Shown piece by piece: positions 8,769 to 15,811 of a stretch of DNA of 64,000 nt. The notes below the pieces were generated by a model, which was not told the origin of the DNA, did not search any database, and saw nothing but the letters and a program-made list of their open reading frames with translations. The translations under genes were made by a program, and so were the position numbers. The stretch's first letter is position 1, and every line of letters starts with the position of its first letter. The stretch lies in contig JANYCZ010000016.1 of assembly GCA_025360015.1 (NCBI GenBank), positions 100,040 through 164,039 on the forward strand, read 5' to 3'. This DNA is from Verrucomicrobiota bacterium. Its GTDB lineage: Bacteria; Verrucomicrobiota; Verrucomicrobiia; Verrucomicrobiales; Verrucomicrobiaceae.

Positions 8769-9632
8769 TCAGACCGCCGGAAGGAGGTCGCGCAGGGCTT
8801 TGGCCTGGGCGAGAAAACGGCGGAGGGCTTCTTCGTCCATGCTGCGCAGCATTTCAAGAAGCTCTCTCACGGCAGATGAGGCATCTTCCAGCGCAGCGAT
8901 GACCTCCGTGCGGTTTTGCATGAGGATGCCCGCCCACATTTCGGGGTCCCCGCCGGCGACACGGGTGGTGTCACGGAAGCCACCAGCAGAGCTGTCGAGC
9001 ACCCGGGCGTCCTGGCGGAGTGCCGCCAGAGTCGTCACCACGGCCAGGGTGTGCGGCAGGTGCGAAATGCGCGCCACACAGTGGTCATGCTGCTGCGGCG
9101 TCATCTCTTGGATGCGGCAGCCGAGCTTGACCCAAAAGGTGCGCAATCTCGCCAGATGCTGCGGTTTCGTGTGTGCGGTCGGCGTCACAATGCAGGCGGC
9201 CTGATGAAACAGATCCCCGCGGGCATGGGCCAAGCCGGTGTGCTGGGAGCCAGCCATGGGATGGCTCCCGAGAAAAGCCCCGTGGGTGGACATGAAAATG
9301 TCCTCCAGTTCGCCCACCACACCGCCTTTCACGCTGCCGACATCCGTGACGATCAAGTCGTCCGCCAGTTCACAGGCGGCGATCTGCCGTGCGATGCCCG
9401 GCATGTGCTGGATGGGCATGCACAGAACCGCGAGTGAAACGCCCTGCATGACCGTGGCGATGTCCGTGCTGGCGATGACTCCCGGCAGCATGCGCCTGAC
9501 CTCCTCCACGGCCTCGGCACGTCGGGCCCACACTCGGACCTCCACGCCCGGCATGCGCTGCTGGATCGTTTTAACCAGTGATCCGCCAAGCAGGCCGGGG
9601 CTGAAAATCGCAATGGAACGTTCGACGGACAC
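8769..9632 (-). CDS. tyrA: Prephenate dehydrogenase
   Basis: The product has 287 residues. It opens with a Rossmann loop (SPGLLGGSLVKTI) and continues with VTDVGSVKGGV and GSHPMAGS, the signature of the NAD-dependent prephenate/arogenate dehydrogenase family; the helical dimerisation domain follows with ISHLPHTLAV and GGFRDTTRVAGGDPEMW. It converts prephenate to 4-hydroxyphenylpyruvate for tyrosine. No ACT or chorismate mutase domain is attached. It is the first gene of the tyrA-aroA-cmk-plsC run. The stretch 9633-9749 upstream, before the end of the next minus-strand gene, should carry its promoter. Confidence 0.93.
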   Translation of the reverse strand: MSVERSIAIFSPGLLGGSLVKTIQQRMPGVEVRVWARRAEAVEEVRRMLPGVIASTDIATVMQGVSLAVLCMPIQHMPGIARQIAACELADDLIVTDVGSVKGGVVGELEDIFMSTHGAFLGSHPMAGSQHTGLAHARGDLFHQAACIVTPTAHTKPQHLARLRTFWVKLGCRIQEMTPQQHDHCVARISHLPHTLAVVTTLAALRQDARVLDSSAGGFRDTTRVAGGDPEMWAGILMQNRTEVIAALEDASSAVRELLEMLRSMDEEALRRFLAQAKALRDLLPAV

Positions 9633-9749
9633 GAAATGGAGAGAAACAGGACAAATCCAAAAGGCCGCCAGATTCGGCTCAAAAAAACCAAGGGAAATCG
9701 ACGCGGCACCCGCTCCAACGGCCGGAGAGGGAGCGGGCGGCTCAAACGA

Positions 9750-10232
9750 TCAGGGGACGCGGAAGATTTTGCCGGTGTAGGGGCACTTGGCCTTTTGTCC
9801 GGACTGAAAATCACGCACGTCAATGGCCTGTCCATTCGGATCAAACGGACTTTTCACAAAGCCCGGTTTGCCAGTGATACGGGTGGCGTAGGGGATCTCA
9901 GCCGCAGGAGGCGGCGTAGGCGCGGTGGGAGGTGTCACTGACACTGGCGGGGGGGCCGTCGTATTCTCTGTCGTCGTCGGAGCGGTGACATTGTCACCCG
10001 TCACCGGAGCGTTGGGATTGGGAGTCTGCACCGCCGCCGCCGCATTGGGATTGGCCAGATCGACACCGTCAAAATACTGCGTCTGCTCCTGAGGAACGCC
10101 ATAGCGCGGGGGCACGTCCAGCGAACGCCCACGTCCACGCCCGCCACGGGGAGGCGGCGGAGTGGGGCCAGGGCATGCGGTGAAGCTGGTGACGATTGCG
10201 ATCAGCAAGAAGGCCTGCAGGAGTCGTTTCAT
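9750..10232 (-). CDS. Proline-rich lipoprotein with a C-terminal PYTGK-type tail
   Basis: The product has 160 residues from the ATG at 10232, chosen because it gives a lipoprotein signal peptide (MKRLLQAFLLIAIVTSFTAC, lipobox SFTAC with Cys20). The middle is low complexity (Pro, Ala, Thr, Asn) and probably disordered. The last 45 residues are ordered and conserved in type: GKPGFVKSPFDPNGQAIDV, then CPYTGKIFRVP. Tails of this kind recur at the end of short exported proteins in Verrucomicrobia (from memory); the function is unknown. It lies 28 bases downstream of dnaN on the same strand. Confidence 0.75.
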   Translation of the reverse strand: MKRLLQAFLLIAIVTSFTACPGPTPPPPRGGRGRGRSLDVPPRYGVPQEQTQYFDGVDLANPNAAAAVQTPNPNAPVTGDNVTAPTTTENTTAPPPVSVTPPTAPTPPPAAEIPYATRITGKPGFVKSPFDPNGQAIDVRDFQSGQKAKCPYTGKIFRVP

Positions 10233-10260
10233 GGAGGATTTAATGGGGTATCGGCGGAGA

Positions 10261-11358
10261 TCAGGCATTCACGCGCATGGGCATCAGCACATACAGGAAA
10301 TTCGTGCCACTGCGCAGCACCCCGGGGCTGATTTCATCAATGAGATGCAGGTGCACCTCGTCGGCGCTCAAGTTGCGCAGCGGGGCCATCGCAAATTCTG
10401 GATTGAACGCGATGGTGATGGACGCGCCCTTGTAATTGATCGCCACTGTTTCACGCGCTTCACCGACATCCGGCGAAGTGGCGACGATTTCCACGCTGCC
10501 TGGGGTGAAGATAAATTTGATCGAGTTCGACTTTTCGGTGACCAGCAGGGAGACGCGGGAGATGGCACGCAGAAAGGCCTCACGCTCCAGCGGAATGCGC
10601 TCCTTCGACTCACCAGGAATGACCTGACGGTAGTTCGGGTAGTTGCCGTCGATGAGCTTGCTGACCAGCAGGCTGTCGCCCAGGTCAAATCCAACCTGGG
10701 AGCCAGTGACGCGAATGGCGACCTCGCCGGAGTCTCCCAGCAGGCGGGAAAGTTCGTTCACGGCCTTGGTGGGCACAATGATGTCGATCTCCTGGCTTTG
10801 CGGGAACTCCAGTTCCTGCTCGACCATGGCCAGACGGCGGCCGTCGGTGGCGACCATCGTCAGGGCGTTGTCCTTGAAGGCGAACAGGATGCCGTTGAGC
10901 ACGTAGCGCGTTTCATCCGTGGAAATGGCGTAGCTGGTTTTGCGCAGGCAGTCGCGCAGCACCTGCTGCTCGATGCGGAACTCACGCGCATCATCGAAAC
11001 GGGGCAGCGCGGGAAACTCCTCGCTGGTGAGGCCGAGCACTTTGAAATAACTGGGGCCGCTGCGGATGGAGGCGACGTTTTTCTCATCGACCTTGACCTC
11101 GATTTCCTCCGATGGCAGTTCACGGACAATGGTGGCAAGACGGCGCGCTGGGAGAGTGGTGGCACCAGGCTCATCCACCTCGGCGGGAACCGAACAGGTC
11201 ACGCCGACATCGAGGTCAGTGGTGGTGAGTTCTAGCCGTCCGTCCTTGGCCTTGAGCAGCACATTGGAGAGAATGGCGAGCGTGGTACGCGAACTGACCA
11301 CGTGCTGGACCTGGTTGATGGCGTCCAGAAAGGATGCCTTGCTGATAGTGAACTTCAT
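10261..11358 (-). CDS. dnaN: DNA polymerase III beta subunit (sliding clamp)
   Basis: The product has 365 residues, the standard length, from the ATG at 11358 (MKFTISKASFLDAINQVQHV). Three clamp-fold repeats are visible, with typical strings TLAILSNVLLKA, LPARRLATIVRELP, RYVLNGILF, ATDGRRLAM and the C-terminal YVLMPMRV. It encircles DNA and tethers polymerase III and other clamp partners. dnaA and recF are not adjacent; instead tRNA-Ala lies upstream on the same strand and a lipoprotein gene downstream. A perfect 12-base palindrome sits 23 bases upstream of the start. Confidence 0.98.
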   Translation of the reverse strand: MKFTISKASFLDAINQVQHVVSSRTTLAILSNVLLKAKDGRLELTTTDLDVGVTCSVPAEVDEPGATTLPARRLATIVRELPSEEIEVKVDEKNVASIRSGPSYFKVLGLTSEEFPALPRFDDAREFRIEQQVLRDCLRKTSYAISTDETRYVLNGILFAFKDNALTMVATDGRRLAMVEQELEFPQSQEIDIIVPTKAVNELSRLLGDSGEVAIRVTGSQVGFDLGDSLLVSKLIDGNYPNYRQVIPGESKERIPLEREAFLRAISRVSLLVTEKSNSIKFIFTPGSVEIVATSPDVGEARETVAINYKGASITIAFNPEFAMAPLRNLSADEVHLHLIDEISPGVLRSGTNFLYVLMPMRVNA

Positions 11359-11380
11359 ATAAAATGCCGGCTTGGGGCGA

Positions 11381-11392
11381 TTTGTTAACAAA
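11381..11392. promoter_or_regulatory. Perfect palindrome TTTGTTAACAAA upstream of dnaN
   Basis: A 12-base perfect inverted repeat without spacer, centred about 28 bases upstream of the dnaN start codon and flanked by GGGG on one side and CCCC on the other. It could be a binding site for a dimeric regulator overlapping the dnaN promoter or leader. It does not match the DnaA box consensus. The rest of 11393-11617 holds no gene that I can support. Confidence 0.35.
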
Positions 11393-11617
11393 CCCCGATG
11401 AAACGGCAAGGATATTGAGCGGAAAAATCCGGGTGTCTAACTGCAATCTGACTTCCTTCACTTTCGTGGGGGGCCTCCTTTTTTACGCGAAGGGCCAAAT
11501 GGGACCGGTTTTATCACGTCACATGCCGTCAAAACCGACGTTTCCTCGCTGTCGGCTGGCCTCCATTTCAAGGTTGTCTGAACGGACAGGGCTTCAGCAG
11601 CAAAACCGCACGGAATT

Positions 11618-11693
11618 TGGTGGAGCATAGCGGGTTCGAACCGCTGACCTCCTGCATGCCATGCAGGCGCTCTACCAACTGAGCTAATGCCCC
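11618..11693 (-). tRNA. tRNA-Ala, anticodon GGC
   Basis: Read on the minus strand it starts GGGGCATTAGCTCAG, has D-loop GTTGGTAG, anticodon stem CCTGC/GCAGG with loop ATGGCAT (anticodon GGC), T-loop GGTTCGAACCC and acceptor 3' strand ATGCTCC followed by A and an encoded CCA. The acceptor stem pairs fully, including the G3:U70 wobble that identifies alanine tRNAs, and the discriminator base is A. It is 76 bases long with CCA. Confidence 0.97.
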
Positions 11694-11700
11694 GGAAATT

Positions 11701-11736
11701 AAAAAAAAACCGGCTCCCCAAGTTTTGGGGAGCCGG
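11701..11736 (-). terminator. Rho-independent terminator after the Sel1-repeat gene
   Basis: A 10-base-pair GC-rich stem (CCGGCTCCCC / GGGGAGCCGG at 11710-11719 and 11727-11736) with a 7-base loop is followed on the minus strand by nine T residues. It is oriented to stop transcripts coming from the gene ending at 11768. The T tract ends only 7 bases before the first base of tRNA-Ala on the same strand. Confidence 0.92.
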
Positions 11737-11767
11737 AGACTAGCAAAGAGCTTTGTTTTGACAAGTG

Positions 11768-13486
11768 CTATTTCGACTTCTTCGAAGCACCACCTTTGGT
11801 CGGTGCTGGCTCAGAGACCGGAGTTGCGGCTGCAGGAGCTGCGCCAGCCTGTGGCTTCGGCAGCTTGTCGAAGATCTTTTTAGCTTCGGTGACTTCTTCA
11901 GCCTTCATCTTGCCTTCGAGCTGCTTCATCACATTGGCGGTGACATCGATGTCGGCCTTGTTGCCGCTCTTCTGGGCGAGTTCATCAGCCTGCTTGGCAT
12001 AAGCCCAGGCACGTGGGAGTTCCGGTGTGCCAGGAACAACGCCCACTGCATAGAGGTTGGCGAGGCGGAGCATGGCCAGGGCCACGCCCTGCTGGGCTGC
12101 ATCAGCATAGAGGCCTGCGGCCACCATGCGGCTCTGGCGCACACCTGCACCCTGCTCATAGAGGATGCCAAGAGCGATCTGCGCCGGGGCAAAGCCCATG
12201 TCAGCAGCGCGCTGGTACCAGCCTGCGGCGGCCACGACGTCCTGCCCCACACCGGTGCCATTGGCATAGAGACCGGCAACGCGGTTCATGGCCTGGGCGA
12301 TGTTGGCGGTGGCGGCCTTCATGAGGAAGGTGAATGCCTTGGCAGGATCTTTGTCCACCACGGTGCCGGTTTCATAATACACGCCGACGTTGTAGAAGGC
12401 TTCAGCAAGGTTGTTCTGCGCGGCAAGACGGTAGAGGTCGAGGGCGCTCTTTGGGCTTGGCTGGATGAGGATGTTGTCCTTGTCGTCACGCTTGCCTTTA
12501 GGGTCTTTGATGATGCCGGTTTCGAAGGCATTGCCGAGGCGGAAGAGAGCCTGGGGGTCATTGCCGTTGGCGGCCTTGGTGTAATACTCAAACGCCTTGG
12601 TGACGTCCTGCTTCACATCAGCGCCATCAGCACCGACACCGTTTTCATAGATCTGGCCGAGAATGCGGTTGGCGGCGGCAAGACCTTTTTCAGCGGCTTC
12701 ATTGAACATCGTCAATGCGGCTTTCACATCTTTCTTCACCAGTTTCGGACTTTCCTTGGAGTCAGGGTCACCATTCAAAAGACGGGCACCATAGGTGCTC
12801 AGAGCAACTGCGCTGCCCTGCTTGCCGGCTTCGATGAGGTAGTCGAGCGCCTTCTGATGATCCTGGGGAACGCCTTCCACTCCTGCGGAGTAGAGCTGTG
12901 CCAGGCCGAGTGTGGCCTCGCCGTCACCGGCTTTTTCGCCTTTTTCCAGCAGCTTCTTTGCTTCTGCAGGACTCTTTTCGATGACCACAGCGCCTTTTTC
13001 ACCTTCGGTCACACCTTGCAGGTGGAGCTGGGCCAGCATGCGGCGGGAGACTTTGTTGTCAGCAGCTTCAGCTTCTTTGATCAGCTTGATGGCTTCCTTC
13101 ACTGCATCTGCATTCTGCGCGCCAGCCTGCATCAGCACCTGGGCGAGTTCGGATTTGGCGAGGATCTGGCCTTTGTCAGCAGCTTTGCGGAACAGAGCGG
13201 CGACTTCATTGATGTTTGCACCACTGAGCACTCCCCAATGGGCCAGCGCATAAATGGCGTCTTTGTCATCTTTCTGCGCCAGTTCGCGCACTTTCGCGAC
13301 GGCGTCGTTGAAGGACTTGTTGACGTCTGGACCTGCTCCAGGAGTTTTTTGCACCTGGTCCTGATCAGCCTTGAGGGCCGTGAGAATTTCGGTGAACTCT
13401 TTGGATGCTCCAGGCATGTCGGCAGTATCGATGCCAGCGACCGCGACGAGAGCCGCGAGTTTAAGTTTGAGGGCTGTAAGTAACAT
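11768..13486 (-). CDS. Exported Sel1-like repeat protein
   Basis: The product has 572 residues. A short hydrophobic N-terminus (MLLTALKLKLAALVAVAG) suggests export. From about residue 80 to 490 it is a chain of roughly eleven Sel1/TPR-like helical repeats of 36-44 residues, with recurring pieces such as LYSAGVEGVPQDHQKALDY, IYENGVGADGADVKQ and LYANGTGVGQDVVAAAGWY. The C-terminus is an Ala/Pro/Lys-rich tail. Sel1 repeats are protein-protein scaffolds; the partner is unknown. The codon rhythm marks the minus strand as coding even though the plus strand happens to be open over the same length. It is divergent from dnaB across 253 bases and ends at a strong terminator. Confidence 0.88.
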   Translation of the reverse strand: MLLTALKLKLAALVAVAGIDTADMPGASKEFTEILTALKADQDQVQKTPGAGPDVNKSFNDAVAKVRELAQKDDKDAIYALAHWGVLSGANINEVAALFRKAADKGQILAKSELAQVLMQAGAQNADAVKEAIKLIKEAEAADNKVSRRMLAQLHLQGVTEGEKGAVVIEKSPAEAKKLLEKGEKAGDGEATLGLAQLYSAGVEGVPQDHQKALDYLIEAGKQGSAVALSTYGARLLNGDPDSKESPKLVKKDVKAALTMFNEAAEKGLAAANRILGQIYENGVGADGADVKQDVTKAFEYYTKAANGNDPQALFRLGNAFETGIIKDPKGKRDDKDNILIQPSPKSALDLYRLAAQNNLAEAFYNVGVYYETGTVVDKDPAKAFTFLMKAATANIAQAMNRVAGLYANGTGVGQDVVAAAGWYQRAADMGFAPAQIALGILYEQGAGVRQSRMVAAGLYADAAQQGVALAMLRLANLYAVGVVPGTPELPRAWAYAKQADELAQKSGNKADIDVTANVMKQLEGKMKAEEVTEAKKIFDKLPKPQAGAAPAAATPVSEPAPTKGGASKKSK

Positions 13487-13632
13487 ATGTGGTTGTTATT
13501 GAAGGGGGCGTTTGAGACCCGGTAGATCCGGAGGTGTTCACTTTTTCAGCAATCCCGATCTACATCAAGCTTTTGATGAAAGTATATTATTGGGACTCAC
13601 ACATTCTCACACACAAAGTTCAAAAGGGGCGG

Positions 13633-13713
13633 CGTTGACGCGATTCTTCCCCACCACCCCTAAAACAGCCAAATCGAGGCAAATCATCACTCAGCGCGTC
13701 GTTGACGCGATTC
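13633..13713 (+). repeat. Two copies of a 14-base direct repeat upstream of dnaB
   Basis: CGTTGACGCGATTC occurs at 13633-13646 and again at 13700-13713, 67 bases apart from start to start, in the 253-base space between the divergent Sel1 gene and dnaB. Each copy contains TTGACG, which resembles a -35 hexamer, but no convincing -10 element at 16-18 bases follows either copy. It may be a pair of regulator sites or tandem promoters. Nothing else gene-like is seen in 13487-13739. Confidence 0.4.
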
Positions 13714-13739
13714 CTCGGGACTGGCATGCTAAATTCCCC

Positions 13740-15251
13740 ATGGCCGAAAATTCTACTCCCATCGCGACAGCCGACACACCACAAAACGGTGATTCTGCGC
13801 CCAAGAAGAACCGGGAAAATTTCAAGAAACGCAACGAAATCCCCACGGCGGAGGAACTGCTCGCCTCTTTCAATCGCGCCCTTCCCTTCAGTGACGAAGC
13901 CGAAAAGGGCGTGCTCTCCTGCCTGCTGCAGGACCCGGTCGAACGCCTCAGTGAATGCCGCGTCACTCTGCCCTCCCTGGCTTTTTACCACGACGCGAAT
14001 CGCACCATCTACGAAAAGCTGCTGGAGTTTTATGATAAAAATCTCCCCGTCGATCCCGTCACTCTCACGCACGCACTGCGTGAACAGAACCTGCTCGACA
14101 AAGTCGGTGGTGCCGCTGCGATTTCGGAACTTTTCGCTTTCGTTCCGATCCCCTCGCACTTCCCGTATTATAAGAAGATCGTTCTCGATAAGCACATCCT
14201 GCGGGAGCTCATCCATGCCAGTTCGCTGAACATCCACCACGCTTACGAACACGGCAAAGAGCAGATGGATGAGAACATCGACACGCTTATTGACCACGCC
14301 GAACAGCGCGTGCTCGCCGTTCGTGAATCCGTCGGTGCCAAGGAAGGCATCAAGACGCTCTCCACTCACGTCATGGATGCCATCGACAGCATTCAGTACA
14401 TGCTGGAGCACCCCGGTCAGCTCCGTGGTCTGTCCACCGGCTATACCAAACTCGATGAGATGAGTTCAGGACTGCAGGGCGGTGAAATGTTTGTCATCGC
14501 CGCCCGTCCTTCGATGGGCAAAACCTCGCTCGCAATGAACATCGTCGAGCACATCGCCGTGGACTGCAACACGCCCTGCGCGGTCTTCAGCCTGGAAATG
14601 AGCGCCACCATGCTGGTTCGCCGTCTCCTCGTCTCACGCGCACGCCTCAGCATGCAGGACCTCTCACGCGGCCTGCTCTCACGCGCCCAGCAGGACGCGC
14701 TCGCCAAGGCCACGCGTGATCTGCAGAAGGCGCAGATCTTCATCGATGAAACGCCCGGTCTCGACATCATGGAAATGCGCGCCAAATCACGCCGCCTCAA
14801 AAAGCAGCACGGCATCCAGATGATCATGATCGATTATCTTCAGCTCGTTACCTCCCAGAGCCGCCGTGCCAAAGACAACCGTCAGATCGAAATCGCCGAA
14901 ATTTCCGCCGGCATTAAGGGCCTGGCCAAGGAGCTGAACGTCCCCATCATCGTCCTCGCCCAGCTTAACCGTGCGGTCGAGTCCCGCAAAGGCCAGCGCC
15001 CGGTGCTCTCTGACTTGCGCGAATCCGGTTCCATCGAACAGGACGCCGACGTGGTCGGCCTGCTCACCCGTTCCGACTACGCCGGAGCCAAGATGGAAGT
15101 GGAAGACGAAGAGGCTGAGGAAAAGAAGAAGGGCGAAGCCATGCTCATCATCGCCAAAAACCGCAACGGCCCCACCGATGACGTCCTCCTGCGCTTCATC
15201 GACCACGCCATGCGGTTCGTTGAACGGAGCGAAGAACCGGCGTCACATTAA
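13740..15251 (+). CDS. dnaB: Replicative DNA helicase
   Basis: The product has 503 residues from the ATG at 13740; the frame is open further upstream but without DnaB-like sequence. Residues about 45-145 form the N-terminal primase-interacting domain (PFSDEAEKGVLSCLL). The RecA-like motor follows: Walker A ARPSMGKTSLA near residue 255, FSLEMSATMLVRR, Walker B IMIDYLQLV near 361, then LAQLNRAVE, SDLRESGSIEQDAD and the C-terminal KNRNGPT. It unwinds DNA at the replication fork. The N-terminal 40 residues are polar and probably flexible. It overlaps the convergent mscL by four bases. Confidence 0.97.
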   Translation: MAENSTPIATADTPQNGDSAPKKNRENFKKRNEIPTAEELLASFNRALPFSDEAEKGVLSCLLQDPVERLSECRVTLPSLAFYHDANRTIYEKLLEFYDKNLPVDPVTLTHALREQNLLDKVGGAAAISELFAFVPIPSHFPYYKKIVLDKHILRELIHASSLNIHHAYEHGKEQMDENIDTLIDHAEQRVLAVRESVGAKEGIKTLSTHVMDAIDSIQYMLEHPGQLRGLSTGYTKLDEMSSGLQGGEMFVIAARPSMGKTSLAMNIVEHIAVDCNTPCAVFSLEMSATMLVRRLLVSRARLSMQDLSRGLLSRAQQDALAKATRDLQKAQIFIDETPGLDIMEMRAKSRRLKKQHGIQMIMIDYLQLVTSQSRRAKDNRQIEIAEISAGIKGLAKELNVPIIVLAQLNRAVESRKGQRPVLSDLRESGSIEQDADVVGLLTRSDYAGAKMEVEDEEAEEKKKGEAMLIIAKNRNGPTDDVLLRFIDHAMRFVERSEEPASH

Positions 15252-15745
15252 CCTTGCTTCTTCAGCAGATCGCGGATTTCCGAGAGCAGTACAATGTCAG
15301 CGGGCAGCGGAGAGGGCGGCGTGTCAGCTTCTTTCTTCAGCGTGACCGCCATCAACTTGTTGATTGGTTTGACGATCACAAAAAACACCACGGCTGCCGT
15401 GATGAGAAAGCTGATAAGCGCCCCGATGATGCTGCCGAGATCGAGTTCGATGAGCTTTCTTACCGTATCCATGACGGGTGTACCATCGGCCTGCAGCAGT
15501 GGCTTGCCGTCTGCCCCCATCTTGGCCACATGCAGGGTTACCTCCCGGAGAGGGATCGTCAGCTTCGGACTTGGACCTCCGCCGAACAGAGCCAGGATCG
15601 GCTCCACAATTCCCTTGGCGAATGCCGTGACAATACCCGTGAAGGCCGCGCCAATGATGACACCGGTGGAGAGATCGACGACGTTGCCTTTGAGAATAAA
15701 CGCTTTGAATTCTTTGAGCATGGTGGTGAGGGCTGGAGTGAACAT
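15248..15745 (-). CDS. mscL: Large-conductance mechanosensitive channel
   Basis: The product has 165 residues from the ATG at 15745; a start at 15721 (MLKEFKAFILKGN) would match the family N-terminus even better, and the data do not decide. TM1 carries the family signature GNVVDLSTGVIIGAAFTGIV, followed by a periplasmic loop of about 50 residues and TM2 (IIGALISFLITAAVVFFVIV), then the cytoplasmic helix ending LLSEIRDLLKKQG. It releases solutes on hypo-osmotic shock. The periplasmic loop (KMGADGKPLLQADGTPV) is longer than in E. coli. Confidence 0.95.
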   Translation of the reverse strand: MFTPALTTMLKEFKAFILKGNVVDLSTGVIIGAAFTGIVTAFAKGIVEPILALFGGGPSPKLTIPLREVTLHVAKMGADGKPLLQADGTPVMDTVRKLIELDLGSIIGALISFLITAAVVFFVIVKPINKLMAVTLKKEADTPPSPLPADIVLLSEIRDLLKKQG

Positions 15746-15811
15746 GACCGTTTGTAAACCGGTCACGTTCTAACTCCAACAGCATCCTTCAGGCCAGCAC
15801 AAAATGCGCTT

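Noticed and set aside
7897..9204. Plus-strand frame of 435 codons
   Set aside because: It crosses the aroA-tyrA junction antisense to both genes and has no protein-like pattern.
11458..11721. Minus-strand frame of 87 codons with the string FRGISSVGRAPAWHAGG
   Set aside because: This is the familiar false translation across a tRNA gene; the region is tRNA-Ala plus the terminator.
11765..13483. Plus-strand frame of 572 codons, as long as the Sel1 gene beneath it
   Set aside because: It is the exact antisense of the Sel1-repeat gene; its Cys/His/Phe-rich sequence has no domain pattern, whereas the minus strand shows regular helical repeats.
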